From: Pseudosporangium ferrugineum | GTDB lineage: Bacteria > Actinomycetota > Actinomycetes > Mycobacteriales > Micromonosporaceae | Assembly (NCBI RefSeq): GCF_003002065.1 | Contig: NZ_PVZG01000019.1 | Coordinates: 1 to 64,000, forward strand | Direction: 5' to 3' | DNA: 64,000 nucleotides | In this document: piece by piece, positions 41,353-48,528 of the stretch | How positions within the stretch are numbered: position 1 is the stretch's first letter | How the letters are laid out: every line of letters starts with the position of its first letter | Position numbers and translations under genes: made by a program | The notes under the pieces: generated by a model | The model's input: only the letters and a program-made list of their open reading frames with translations | Told to the model about the DNA's origin: nothing | Database searches by the model: none

Positions 41353-42900
41353 GTGAGCGAACTCGACCTGGACGCGGACGTGCTGGTCCTCGGCGGTGGC
41401 CTGGCCGCGACCTGGGCGGCGCTGTCGGCGGCGGACGCGGGCGCCACGGTCGTGCTCGCGGACAAGGGCTACTGCGGCACCAGCGGCGTCACCGCGACGG
41501 CCGGCGTCTCGCACTGGCTGGTCCCGCCGGAGCGGCGGGCGGCGGCGATGGCCGAGCGCCGGTCGATCGCGGCCGGGCTCGCCGACGACGCCTGGATGGC
41601 CCGGGTGCTCGACGAGACCTGGCGCCGGCTGCACGCGTACGACCTGCCGTTCCCGGCCGCGGTGAACGGGCGGCGGCCGTACCGGACGATCCGGGGCCCC
41701 GAATACCTGCGGGCCATGCGCCGGCTGGTCAAGCGGGCCGGCGTGCGGATCCTCGACCACCATCCCGCCCTCGAGCTGCTCGCCGACGCCGACGGCCGGG
41801 TGCGCGGGGCCGCGGGCGTCCGCCGTCAGCACGGCGGCGGCCGGTGGCGGGTCCGGGCCGGCGGGGTGGTGCTGGCGACCGGCGGCTGCGCGTTCCGCTC
41901 GCACCTGCTCGGCGCGCGCGGCAACACCGGCGACGGGCTGCTGATGGCGGCGGAGGCCGGTGCCGAGCTGTCCGGCATGGAGCTGTCCGCCTACTACACC
42001 CCGGCGCCCGCCTTCTCCACGATCACCCGCTCGATGTCGTACCTCTTCGGCACGTACGTCGACAGCGCCGGCCGCGAGCTGGACCTGCCGCCCGCCGAGG
42101 GGCGCGTCGAGGCCCTCGCCCGGGCCCTGCTGGAGGGGCCGGTGCGGGTGCGCCTGGACCGCATGCCGGTCGCGATCCGCGAGCGCCTGCGCCGGGTCCA
42201 GCCGAACTTCATGATCCCGTTCGACCGCCGGGGCATCGACCCGTTCCGCGACCTCTTCGAGGTCACCCTGCGCGGCGAGGGCACCGTCCGCGGCGTCGGC
42301 GGCGTCCGGGTGGCCGGGCCGGACTGCGCGACGACCGTGCCGGGGCTGTGGGTCGCGGGCGACGCCGCCAGCCGGGAGCCGATCGCCGGGGCGGTCTCCG
42401 GCGGGGGAGCGCAGAACTCCGCCTGGGCCGTGTCCACCGGCACCTGGGCGGGTGCGGCCGCCGCCCGGGCGGTACCCGAGCCGCGGCACCGGCTGCGCCC
42501 GCTCGGCCGGGCCGGGATGCGCCCGGTGGCCGCCACCAGCGCCCTGTCGGCGGAGGAGGTGGCCGCCGCGGTCCGGGACGAGCTCAACCCGTACGAGAAG
42601 AACCTGTTCCGGACGGACGCGGGCCTGCGCGCCTCGCTGGACGTGCTCGACGCGCTGTGGCCGGCGGTCCGCGGCGGCCTGCGCGGCTCCCCGGTCGCGA
42701 TCCGTGAGGCGGCGGCCCTGGTGGCGGCCGGTCGCTGGGCCTACCGGGCGGCGCTGCACCGCCCGGAGAGCCGCGGCATGCACCGGCGCACCGACCGTCC
42801 GGGCCCGGACCCGGCCCTGACCACCGGGCTGCACATCGGCGGCCTGGATCGCATCTGGCACCGGTACGCGCCGGTGCCCCGGGAGGCGGTGGCCCGATGA
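41353..42900 (+). CDS. FAD-dependent oxidoreductase (fumarate reductase/AprA-like flavoprotein)
   Basis: The 515-residue protein opens with a dinucleotide-binding motif (ADVLVLGGGLAATWAALSA). It has the flavoprotein-family HPA/threonine region and VVLATGGCAFRSH, GNTGDGLLMAAEAGAELSGMEL and GLWVAGDAASREPIAGAVSGGGAQNSAW at the FAD C-terminal site. A C-terminal helical domain follows. The layout is that of succinate dehydrogenase/fumarate reductase/APS reductase alpha subunits. The next gene, overlapping by 4 bases, is a two-cluster ferredoxin, as with AprB. Redox chemistry on a sulphur compound is inferred from the ssu neighbours. Confidence 0.85.
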   Translation: MSELDLDADVLVLGGGLAATWAALSAADAGATVVLADKGYCGTSGVTATAGVSHWLVPPERRAAAMAERRSIAAGLADDAWMARVLDETWRRLHAYDLPFPAAVNGRRPYRTIRGPEYLRAMRRLVKRAGVRILDHHPALELLADADGRVRGAAGVRRQHGGGRWRVRAGGVVLATGGCAFRSHLLGARGNTGDGLLMAAEAGAELSGMELSAYYTPAPAFSTITRSMSYLFGTYVDSAGRELDLPPAEGRVEALARALLEGPVRVRLDRMPVAIRERLRRVQPNFMIPFDRRGIDPFRDLFEVTLRGEGTVRGVGGVRVAGPDCATTVPGLWVAGDAASREPIAGAVSGGGAQNSAWAVSTGTWAGAAAARAVPEPRHRLRPLGRAGMRPVAATSALSAEEVAAAVRDELNPYEKNLFRTDAGLRASLDVLDALWPAVRGGLRGSPVAIREAAALVAAGRWAYRAALHRPESRGMHRRTDRPGPDPALTTGLHIGGLDRIWHRYAPVPREAVAR

Positions 42901-43247
42901 TCGAGCTGATCCTGGCGGACCGGTGCACGCGGTGCGACATCTGCGTGCGGGTCTGCCCGACGAACGTCTTCGACGCGGCGGCGGGCGAGGTCCCGGTGAT
43001 CGCGCGGCAGGGCGACTGCCAGACGTGCTTCCTGTGCGAGCTGCACTGCCCGGTCGACGCGCTCTACGTGGACCCGGACTGCGAGAACCCGCGCCCGGCC
43101 GACCCCGCCGCGATCGCCGCGACCGACTGGCCGGGGCAGTACCGGCGCGACTCGGGCTGGGGCCGGTGGCGGGGCCGGCACGCCGACGAGAGCTGGCGCA
43201 TGGACGGCATCTTCGCGATCGCCCGCGAGCAGCTCAGCGACGGCTGA
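42897..43247 (+). CDS. Ferredoxin with two [4Fe-4S] clusters
   Basis: The 116-residue protein has CTRCDICVRVCPTNVF and CQTCFLCELHCPVDALYV, two complete C-x2-C-x2-C-x3-C-P motifs. A C-terminal tail of about 45 residues (WPGQYRRDSGWGRWRG) follows, which may clasp the partner as in AprB. It is translationally coupled to the flavoprotein (ATGA overlap) and probably its electron partner. Its 3' end overlaps the convergent ssuB remnant by 14 bp. Confidence 0.9.
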   Translation: MIELILADRCTRCDICVRVCPTNVFDAAAGEVPVIARQGDCQTCFLCELHCPVDALYVDPDCENPRPADPAAIAATDWPGQYRRDSGWGRWRGRHADESWRMDGIFAIAREQLSDG

Positions 43248-43968
43248 GCGGCGGACCCGCCGGCCTCGCCGCCGGGGCCGGCACGCCGAGGCGGTCCAGG
43301 AGCCGGCGCCGCAGCGGGCCGAAGCCGGGCTGGTCCGGGTCCCGCGGCCGGTCCAGCCCGACGACCAGTTCCTCGGCGATGCGCCCGCCCTCCAGCACCA
43401 GCGCCCGGTCCGCGAGCAGCAGCGCCTCCTCGACGTCGTGCGTCACCAGCAGCGCCGCGAACCCGTGGCGCTCGCGCAGCCGGCCGAAGAGGTCCTGCAT
43501 CCGCAGCCGGGTCAGCGCGTCCAGCGCACCGAACGGCTCGTCGAGCAGCAGCACCCGCGGCTCGCGGACCAGGGCGCGGGCGAACGCCACCCGCTGCGAC
43601 TGGCCGCCGGACAGCTCCGCCGGCCACGCCCGGGCGCGGTCCGCCAGGCCGACCTCGGCCAGGGCCGCCGCGATCCGCGCCCCGGCGTCGCGGCCGGTCA
43701 CCCCGAGGCCGACGTTGTCCGCCACCCGCTTCCACGGCATCAGCCGGTGCTCCTAGAACACCACCGCGTGCTCGCGGGGCACCGACACCTCCCCGGTGGC
43801 GTCCGGGTCGAGGCCGGCCAGAATGCGCAGCAGGGTGCTCTTGCCCGAGCCGCTGCCGCCCAGCAGCGCGACCACCTCGCCCGGCGCGACGGCGAGGCCG
43901 GCGCCGTCGAGGACCACCGTGGCGCCGAAGGCTCGGCGTACGCCGGCGGCCCGCACCACCGCCGTCAC
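43234..43968 (-). pseudogene. ssuB: SsuB-type ABC ATPase interrupted by an amber codon at the Q-loop
   Basis: The frame from GTG 43968 gives a full 244-codon nitrate/sulfonate/taurine-type ATPase: Walker A GGSGSGKSTLLRIL, signature LSGGQSQRVAFARAL, Walker B VLLLDEPFGALDA and switch VTHDVEEAL. Codon 72 (43755-43753) is TAG where the family has the Q-loop glutamine (VVF-Q-EHRLMPW). The frame is otherwise intact, so a single C-to-T change of CAG explains it. An ATG six codons later could restart translation but would lack Walker A. GTG overlaps the ssuC stop. Alternatives are a sequencing error or amber readthrough. Confidence 0.85.
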
Positions 43969-44786
43969 GCCGCCCGCAGCCCGCGCCGCCACTGCAGGGC
44001 CCTCCGTTCCAGCGCGCGCAGCAGCAGGTCGGACAGCAGGCCGAGGCCGGCGTACACGAAGAGGCCGACGACCACGACGTCGGTCCGGCCGAATTCCCGG
44101 GCCTCCATCATCAGGAAGCCGATGCCGTTCTGGGTGTTGGTCTGCTCGCCGACCACCAGGCTCAGCCAGGCGGCGCCGATCGCCAGGCGCAGGCCCAGGA
44201 ACAGCGACGGCAGGGAGCCGGGCAGGATCACGTGCCGCAGCCGCGCCCAGGTGCCCAGGCCGCAGGTGCGGGCCGCCTCGACCAGCCGCTCGTCGATGTC
44301 GCGGATCCCGGCGTACACATTGAAGTAGAGCGGGAAGAAGACGCCCAGCGCGACCAGGGTGATCTTCATCGGCTCGCCGATGCCGACCCAGATGATCAGC
44401 AGCGGGACCAGTGCGAGGTGCGGCAGCATCCGGGCCATCTGCACGGGCGGGTCGATGGCGTCGTCGCCGAGGCGCAGCAGGCCGGCCACGGCGCCCAGGA
44501 TCAGCGCGAGGACGCCGCCGATGAGCAGCCCGGCCGCGGCGCGGGTGAGCGAGTCCGCGAGGTGGGCGCCGAGCGTGCCGTCGGCGGCCAGGTCCCCGCC
44601 GGTCCGCAGCACGGTGCTCGGCGCGGGCAGCTTGTCGGGGGAGAGGACGCCGCCGCGCGACAGCGCCTCCCACCCGGCGAGGATGACGAGCGGGCTGACC
44701 GCGCGCTGCCAGCGCGGCCGGCGCCGGGCGGGCCGGGCCGCGACGGCCGGTGCCGCGGTGGCCGGCGGGCTCGCCAGGGCGGTCAC
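43965..44786 (-). CDS. ssuC: SsuC-type ABC transporter permease
   Basis: The 273-residue protein has about six membrane helices and the permease signature near residue 170 (EAARTCGLGTWARLRHVILPGSLPSLFLGLRLAIGAAWLSLVVGEQ). Members import aliphatic sulfonates, nitrate or taurine together with a periplasmic-type binding protein. The GTG at 44786 overlaps the ssuA stop and its own stop overlaps the ssuB start, giving one coupled operon ssuA-ssuC-ssuB. Confidence 0.92.
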   Translation of the reverse strand: MTALASPPATAAPAVAARPARRRPRWQRAVSPLVILAGWEALSRGGVLSPDKLPAPSTVLRTGGDLAADGTLGAHLADSLTRAAAGLLIGGVLALILGAVAGLLRLGDDAIDPPVQMARMLPHLALVPLLIIWVGIGEPMKITLVALGVFFPLYFNVYAGIRDIDERLVEAARTCGLGTWARLRHVILPGSLPSLFLGLRLAIGAAWLSLVVGEQTNTQNGIGFLMMEAREFGRTDVVVVGLFVYAGLGLLSDLLLRALERRALQWRRGLRAA

Positions 44787-45724
44787 CGCAACTCCGCGGA
44801 GAACCGAGGGTCGATGCGGGCCCGCATGTCGACGCTGCCGGGGATCAGTTCCAGCCGGGTGAAGCCGTCCGCGATGGCCTGGAGCTCGTCGCCGATCGCC
44901 GGCGTCAGCGGCGCCAGCGGCTGGGCGCTGCGGGCCAGGGCCCGCGCGGTGACCTGCTCGTCGATCTTCAGCTCCGGGGCCAGGACCCGGGCGCGTTCGC
45001 CCGGGTGGGCGATCCCCCAGGCGGTGGTCTCCTGGTACGCGCCCAGAAACGCCTTCAGCTGCGCGGATTTCTTCTCCAGCGCCCCGGGCGCCACCAGGAT
45101 GTACTCCCGGTTGTCGGCCAGCCCGGTGGCATCGGCGAGCACCTGCACCCCCGGCTGCTCGGCCAGCGCGAAGTACGGGTCCCAGATGATCCACGCGTCG
45201 ATCTGATCGTTGTCGAAGGCCGGACGCCCCTCGGCCGGCTTGAGGTACTTCACCGTGAGGTCGGCCGGCGTCATGCGGTTGGCCTCGAGCAGCTTCACCA
45301 GCAGCCAGTGCACGTTGGAGCCCTTGTTGAGCGCCACCGTCCGCCCGCGCAGGTCGGCGAACCCGCGGAAGCCCCTGGCCTTCTTCACCAGCACCGCCTC
45401 GCCCTCGGGCACCGGCGCGCTGGTGCCGGCGATGGCGAACGGCACCCTGGCCGCGGCGGCGAAGATCGGCGGCGCCTCGCCGGTCTGGCCGAGGTCGATC
45501 GCCCCGGCCTTGAGCGCCTCGGTCACCGCCGGACCGCTCTCGAACAGCGACCAGGTCGCGCCGGGGTACGCCGCCCGCGCCTTGACCAGGCTCAGCCCGC
45601 CGAACCGCTGGTAGCCGATCCGCAGCCCCGCCCCGCCCGCGGCAGCCTCGTCATCGCCGCACCCGGTCAGCGCCGCGGAGGCCGCCACCGCCAGGCCGCC
45701 CAGGATCAGTTGTCGTCGATGCAT
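44783..45724 (-). CDS. ssuA: SsuA-type sulfonate-binding lipoprotein
   Basis: The 313-residue protein has a lipoprotein signal (LILGGLAVAASAALTGC) and a type II binding-protein fold: LRIGYQRFGGLSLVKARAAY, VTEALKAGAIDLGQTGEAPPIFA, GFADLRGRTVALNKGSNVHWLLVKLL and DAWIIWDPYFALAE. These are the family features of aliphatic-sulfonate-binding proteins. It should sit on the outer membrane face and feed SsuC. It diverges from the ssuD-like gene, and the 46-bp gap holds a small inverted repeat. Confidence 0.92.
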   Translation of the reverse strand: MHRRQLILGGLAVAASAALTGCGDDEAAAGGAGLRIGYQRFGGLSLVKARAAYPGATWSLFESGPAVTEALKAGAIDLGQTGEAPPIFAAAARVPFAIAGTSAPVPEGEAVLVKKARGFRGFADLRGRTVALNKGSNVHWLLVKLLEANRMTPADLTVKYLKPAEGRPAFDNDQIDAWIIWDPYFALAEQPGVQVLADATGLADNREYILVAPGALEKKSAQLKAFLGAYQETTAWGIAHPGERARVLAPELKIDEQVTARALARSAQPLAPLTPAIGDELQAIADGFTRLELIPGSVDMRARIDPRFSAELR

Positions 45725-45733
45725 GGCCGCACT

Positions 45734-45748
45734 CTATCTAACCGATAG
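45734..45748. promoter_or_regulatory. Inverted repeat between ssuA and ssuD; similar element at 41328-41344
   Basis: CTATC-TAACC-GATAG lies in the 46-bp divergent gap of ssuA and ssuD. The other divergent gap of this island has CCTAT-(7)-ATAGG at 41328-41344 with TAACCTATC on the minus strand. The shared TAACC-AT core suggests one sulphur-responsive regulator for both, but the match is short. Confidence 0.4.
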
Positions 45749-45770
45749 GAGATATGGGTAGTCTGGCGGC

Positions 45771-46961
45771 ATGGGTGCCCTCGACTTCCACTGGTTCCTG
45801 CCCACCAACGGCGACAGCCGGGACATCGTCGGCGGCGGTCACGGCGTACCGGTCGGCTCGGCCGGGGGCGTCCGCCCGCTCACCATCGGCTACCTCGGGC
45901 AGATCGCCCGCAGCGCCGAACAGCTCGGCTTCGCCGGCGCCCTCACCCCCACGGGCGCCTGGTGCGAGGACGCATGGCTGACCACCGCCATGCTCACCGA
46001 GGTCACCGAGCGCCTCAAGTTCCTGGTCGCGTTCCGCCCCGGGCTCCTCTCGCCCACCCTGGCCGCGCAGATGGCGTCGACCTTCCAGCGGCTGTCCGGC
46101 AACCGGCTGCTGCTCAACGTCGTCACCGGCGGCGAGTCCGGCGAACAGCGCGCCTACGGCGACTTCCTGGACAAGGACGCCCGGTACGCCCGCACGGACG
46201 AGTTCCTCACCGTCGTCCGCGCGCTGTGGCGCGGCGAGACCGTCGACCACCACGGCACCCACCTGCGCGTGGAGGGCGCCCAGCTCAGCCGCCTGCCCGA
46301 CCCGGTCCCCGAGATCTACTTCGGCGGCTCGTCGGCGGCGGCCGGCCCGGTCGCGGCCGCCCACAGCGACGTCTACCTCACCTGGGGCGAGCCGCCCGCG
46401 CAGGTCGAGAAGAAGCTCGACTGGATCCGCGGCCTCAACCCCGGCCTGCGCTTCGGCATCCGGCTGCACGTCATCGCCCGCGACACCGCCGAGGCGGCGT
46501 GGGCCGAGGCCGAACGGCTGCTGCGGCACGTCTCCCCGGCCGACATCGCGGCCGTGCAGGCGGGCCTGCGCCGCAGCGAGTCCGAGGGCCAGCGCCGCAT
46601 GCTCGACCTGCACGGCGGCTCCCGCGACGGCCTCGTCGTGGCGCCGAACCTGTGGGCCGGCGTCGGCCTGGTCCGCGGCGGCGCGGGCACCGCCCTGGTC
46701 GGCAGCCACACCGAGATCGCCGACCGCATCGCCGAGTACGCGGACCTCGGCATCACCGAGTTCATCCTGTCCGGCTACCCGCACCTCGAGGAGGCGTACT
46801 GGTTCGGCGAGGGCGTGCTGCCCGAGCTGGCCCGCCGCGGCCTCTGGCGGCACCCGGACGGCTCCGGACCGCAGCAGGCGAGCATCCCGTTCGCCGGTGT
46901 CCCCCTGGGAGGAAACGATGACGCTCGGAACCGCCGTGGTGGAGACCTCGTCCCTCGGTGA
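45771..46961 (+). CDS. ssuD: SsuD-like FMNH2-dependent alkanesulfonate monooxygenase
   Basis: The 396-residue protein is a luciferase-family barrel with the SsuD pattern: FHWFLPTNGDSRD, ARSAEQLGFAGALTPTGAWCEDAW, FLVAFRPGLLSPTLAAQMASTFQRLSGNRLLLNVVTGG, EIYFGGSSAAAGPVAAAHSDVYLTWGEPP and FILSGYPHLEEAYWFGEGVLP. It releases sulfite from alkanesulfonates using reduced flavin; the flavin reductase is not in the window. Its last 44 bases overlap the start of the MBL-rhodanese gene. Confidence 0.93.
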   Translation: MGALDFHWFLPTNGDSRDIVGGGHGVPVGSAGGVRPLTIGYLGQIARSAEQLGFAGALTPTGAWCEDAWLTTAMLTEVTERLKFLVAFRPGLLSPTLAAQMASTFQRLSGNRLLLNVVTGGESGEQRAYGDFLDKDARYARTDEFLTVVRALWRGETVDHHGTHLRVEGAQLSRLPDPVPEIYFGGSSAAAGPVAAAHSDVYLTWGEPPAQVEKKLDWIRGLNPGLRFGIRLHVIARDTAEAAWAEAERLLRHVSPADIAAVQAGLRRSESEGQRRMLDLHGGSRDGLVVAPNLWAGVGLVRGGAGTALVGSHTEIADRIAEYADLGITEFILSGYPHLEEAYWFGEGVLPELARRGLWRHPDGSGPQQASIPFAGVPLGGNDDARNRRGGDLVPR

Positions 46962-48258
46962 CCGCACCTACCTCGTGCACGACGGCGAGGTCGCGGTCGT
47001 CGTCGACCCGCAACGCGACCTCGACCGCGTCCTGACCCTGGCCGGCCGTCTCGGCGTCCGGATCACCCACGTCGCCGAGACGCACCTGCACAACGACTAC
47101 GTCTCCGGCGGCCTCGCGCTCAGCCGGCTCACCGGGGCGTCCTACCTGGTCGCGGCCGCCGAGGAGGTGGCCTTCGCCCGCGTCCCGGTCTCGGACGGCG
47201 ACCGCATCCCGGTGTCCGACCGCCTGTCGCTCACGGCCGTGGCCACTCCCGGTCACACCTTCCACCACCTTTCGTACGCCGTGAGCTACGACGACGCCGT
47301 CGCGGGGGTCTGCACCGGCGGCTCCCTGCTCTTCGGTACGACCGGACGCACCGACCTGCTCGGCGCCGGCCACGCCCGCACGCTCGCGCACCACCAGCAC
47401 GCCTCGGCGCGCCGCCTCGCGGACCTGCTCCCGGACGGCACGCCGGTCTGGCCCACCCACGGCTTCGGCAGCTTCTGCTCGGCGGCGCCGACCGACGCCG
47501 GTACCTCCACGATCGGCCGGGAGAAGCGGGTCAACCCGGTGCTGCGCCTGCACGCCGACGCGTACGCCGACCAGCTCCTGGCCGGCCTGGGCGCGTACCC
47601 CGCGTACTACGCGCACATGGGCGCCCGCAACGCGCAGGGCGCGGACCTCATCGACCTGTCCCCGGTCCGGCGGGCCGGTGCGGACGAGCTGCGGGCCCGG
47701 ATCGAGGCGGGGGAGTGGGTGGTGGACCTGCGGTCGCGCAAGGCGTACGCGTACCGCCACCTGGCCGGGACGCTCAGCTTCGGCCTGGACGGCCCGCTGG
47801 CCACCTGGCTCGGCTGGACGCTGCCGCCCGGGACCCCGCTCACCCTGCTGGGCGACTCCCCGCGGCAGGTCGCGGCGGCCCAGCGCGAACTCGCCCGGAT
47901 CGGCATCGACCGCCCGGCCGCCGCGGCCACCGGCACCCCCGAGGACTGGTCCTCGTCCCCGGCCGAACTGCTCGAGACCCGGCGGGCCACCTTCGCCGGC
48001 CTGGCCGCGGAGCGCCCGGCGGTGGTCCTGGACGTCCGGGCGGACGACGAATGGCGCGCCGGGCACCTCGCCGGCGCCGTCCACATCCCGCTGCCGCAGC
48101 TGACCTCGCGCCTGGACGAGGTGCCGGCCGGCACGGTGTGGGTGCACTGCGCGGCGGGCTACCGCGCGGCGTCGGCCGCGAGCCTGCTGGCGCGCGCCGG
48201 GCGGGACGCGGTGGCCGTCGACGACGACTGGGTGAACGCGTCGGCCGCCGGCCTCTGA
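46918..48258 (+). CDS. MBL-fold hydrolase with two rhodanese domains
   Basis: The 446-residue protein has a metallo-beta-lactamase domain (about 1-235) with THLHNDYVSGG in place of the usual HxHxDH, TPGHTFHHLSY and TGGSLLFGTTGRTDL. An inactive rhodanese (about 250-340, DLRSRKAYAYRHLAG, no Cys) and an active-looking rhodanese with the catalytic Cys in VHCAAGYRAASA (about 355-440) follow. The layout is that of persulfide dioxygenase-rhodanese fusions, which handle sulfane sulphur. With ssuD it suggests processing of reduced sulphur or sulfite/thiosulfate. GGGAGG precedes the ATG inside the ssuD reading frame. Confidence 0.9.
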   Translation: MTLGTAVVETSSLGDRTYLVHDGEVAVVVDPQRDLDRVLTLAGRLGVRITHVAETHLHNDYVSGGLALSRLTGASYLVAAAEEVAFARVPVSDGDRIPVSDRLSLTAVATPGHTFHHLSYAVSYDDAVAGVCTGGSLLFGTTGRTDLLGAGHARTLAHHQHASARRLADLLPDGTPVWPTHGFGSFCSAAPTDAGTSTIGREKRVNPVLRLHADAYADQLLAGLGAYPAYYAHMGARNAQGADLIDLSPVRRAGADELRARIEAGEWVVDLRSRKAYAYRHLAGTLSFGLDGPLATWLGWTLPPGTPLTLLGDSPRQVAAAQRELARIGIDRPAAAATGTPEDWSSSPAELLETRRATFAGLAAERPAVVLDVRADDEWRAGHLAGAVHIPLPQLTSRLDEVPAGTVWVHCAAGYRAASAASLLARAGRDAVAVDDDWVNASAAGL

Positions 48259-48398
48259 CTCCGCCTCCGGGCCGGGATAACAATTTTTCCGGCTCCTTTT
48301 CTGCGATATCCGCTATTCGGTTCGGTCGATTTCGCCATTCGCGGGGTGCGGTCGGGCAATGCCCCGGTGCCGGGCGGGAATCTCGGGTTGCCAAATTG

Positions 48399-48445
48399 TT
48401 GACGCGCGCGCAACAGCGAAGTAACAATCAGCGGAGAGCGCTCTC
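48399..48445 (+). promoter_or_regulatory. Promoter with LacI-type operator for the secreted beta-helix protein
   Basis: TTGACG (48399-48404) and TAACAA (48422-48427) are spaced 17 bp, close to the housekeeping sigma consensus. The expected start point falls in the palindrome GAGAGCGCTCTC (48434-48445), which is a LacI-family operator type (central GCGC) seen in front of actinobacterial carbohydrase genes. A leader of about 90 bases follows before the ATG at 48529. The rest of 48259-48398 is less GC-rich and shows no gene. Confidence 0.6.
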
Positions 48446-48528
48446 TCCGCTCGGTAACCCCGGTCACCCGCCCCGCCGTGCGCCCGTCCCCATCGGACGC
48501 ACGGTCATCCCCGTCCGAAGGCAGGAAC

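Noticed and set aside
43234..43740. A separate short ABC ATPase gene starting at ATG 43740
   Set aside because: It would lack Walker A, and the upstream sequence continues the same family in the same frame up to the amber codon. It is the 3' part of a broken ssuB.
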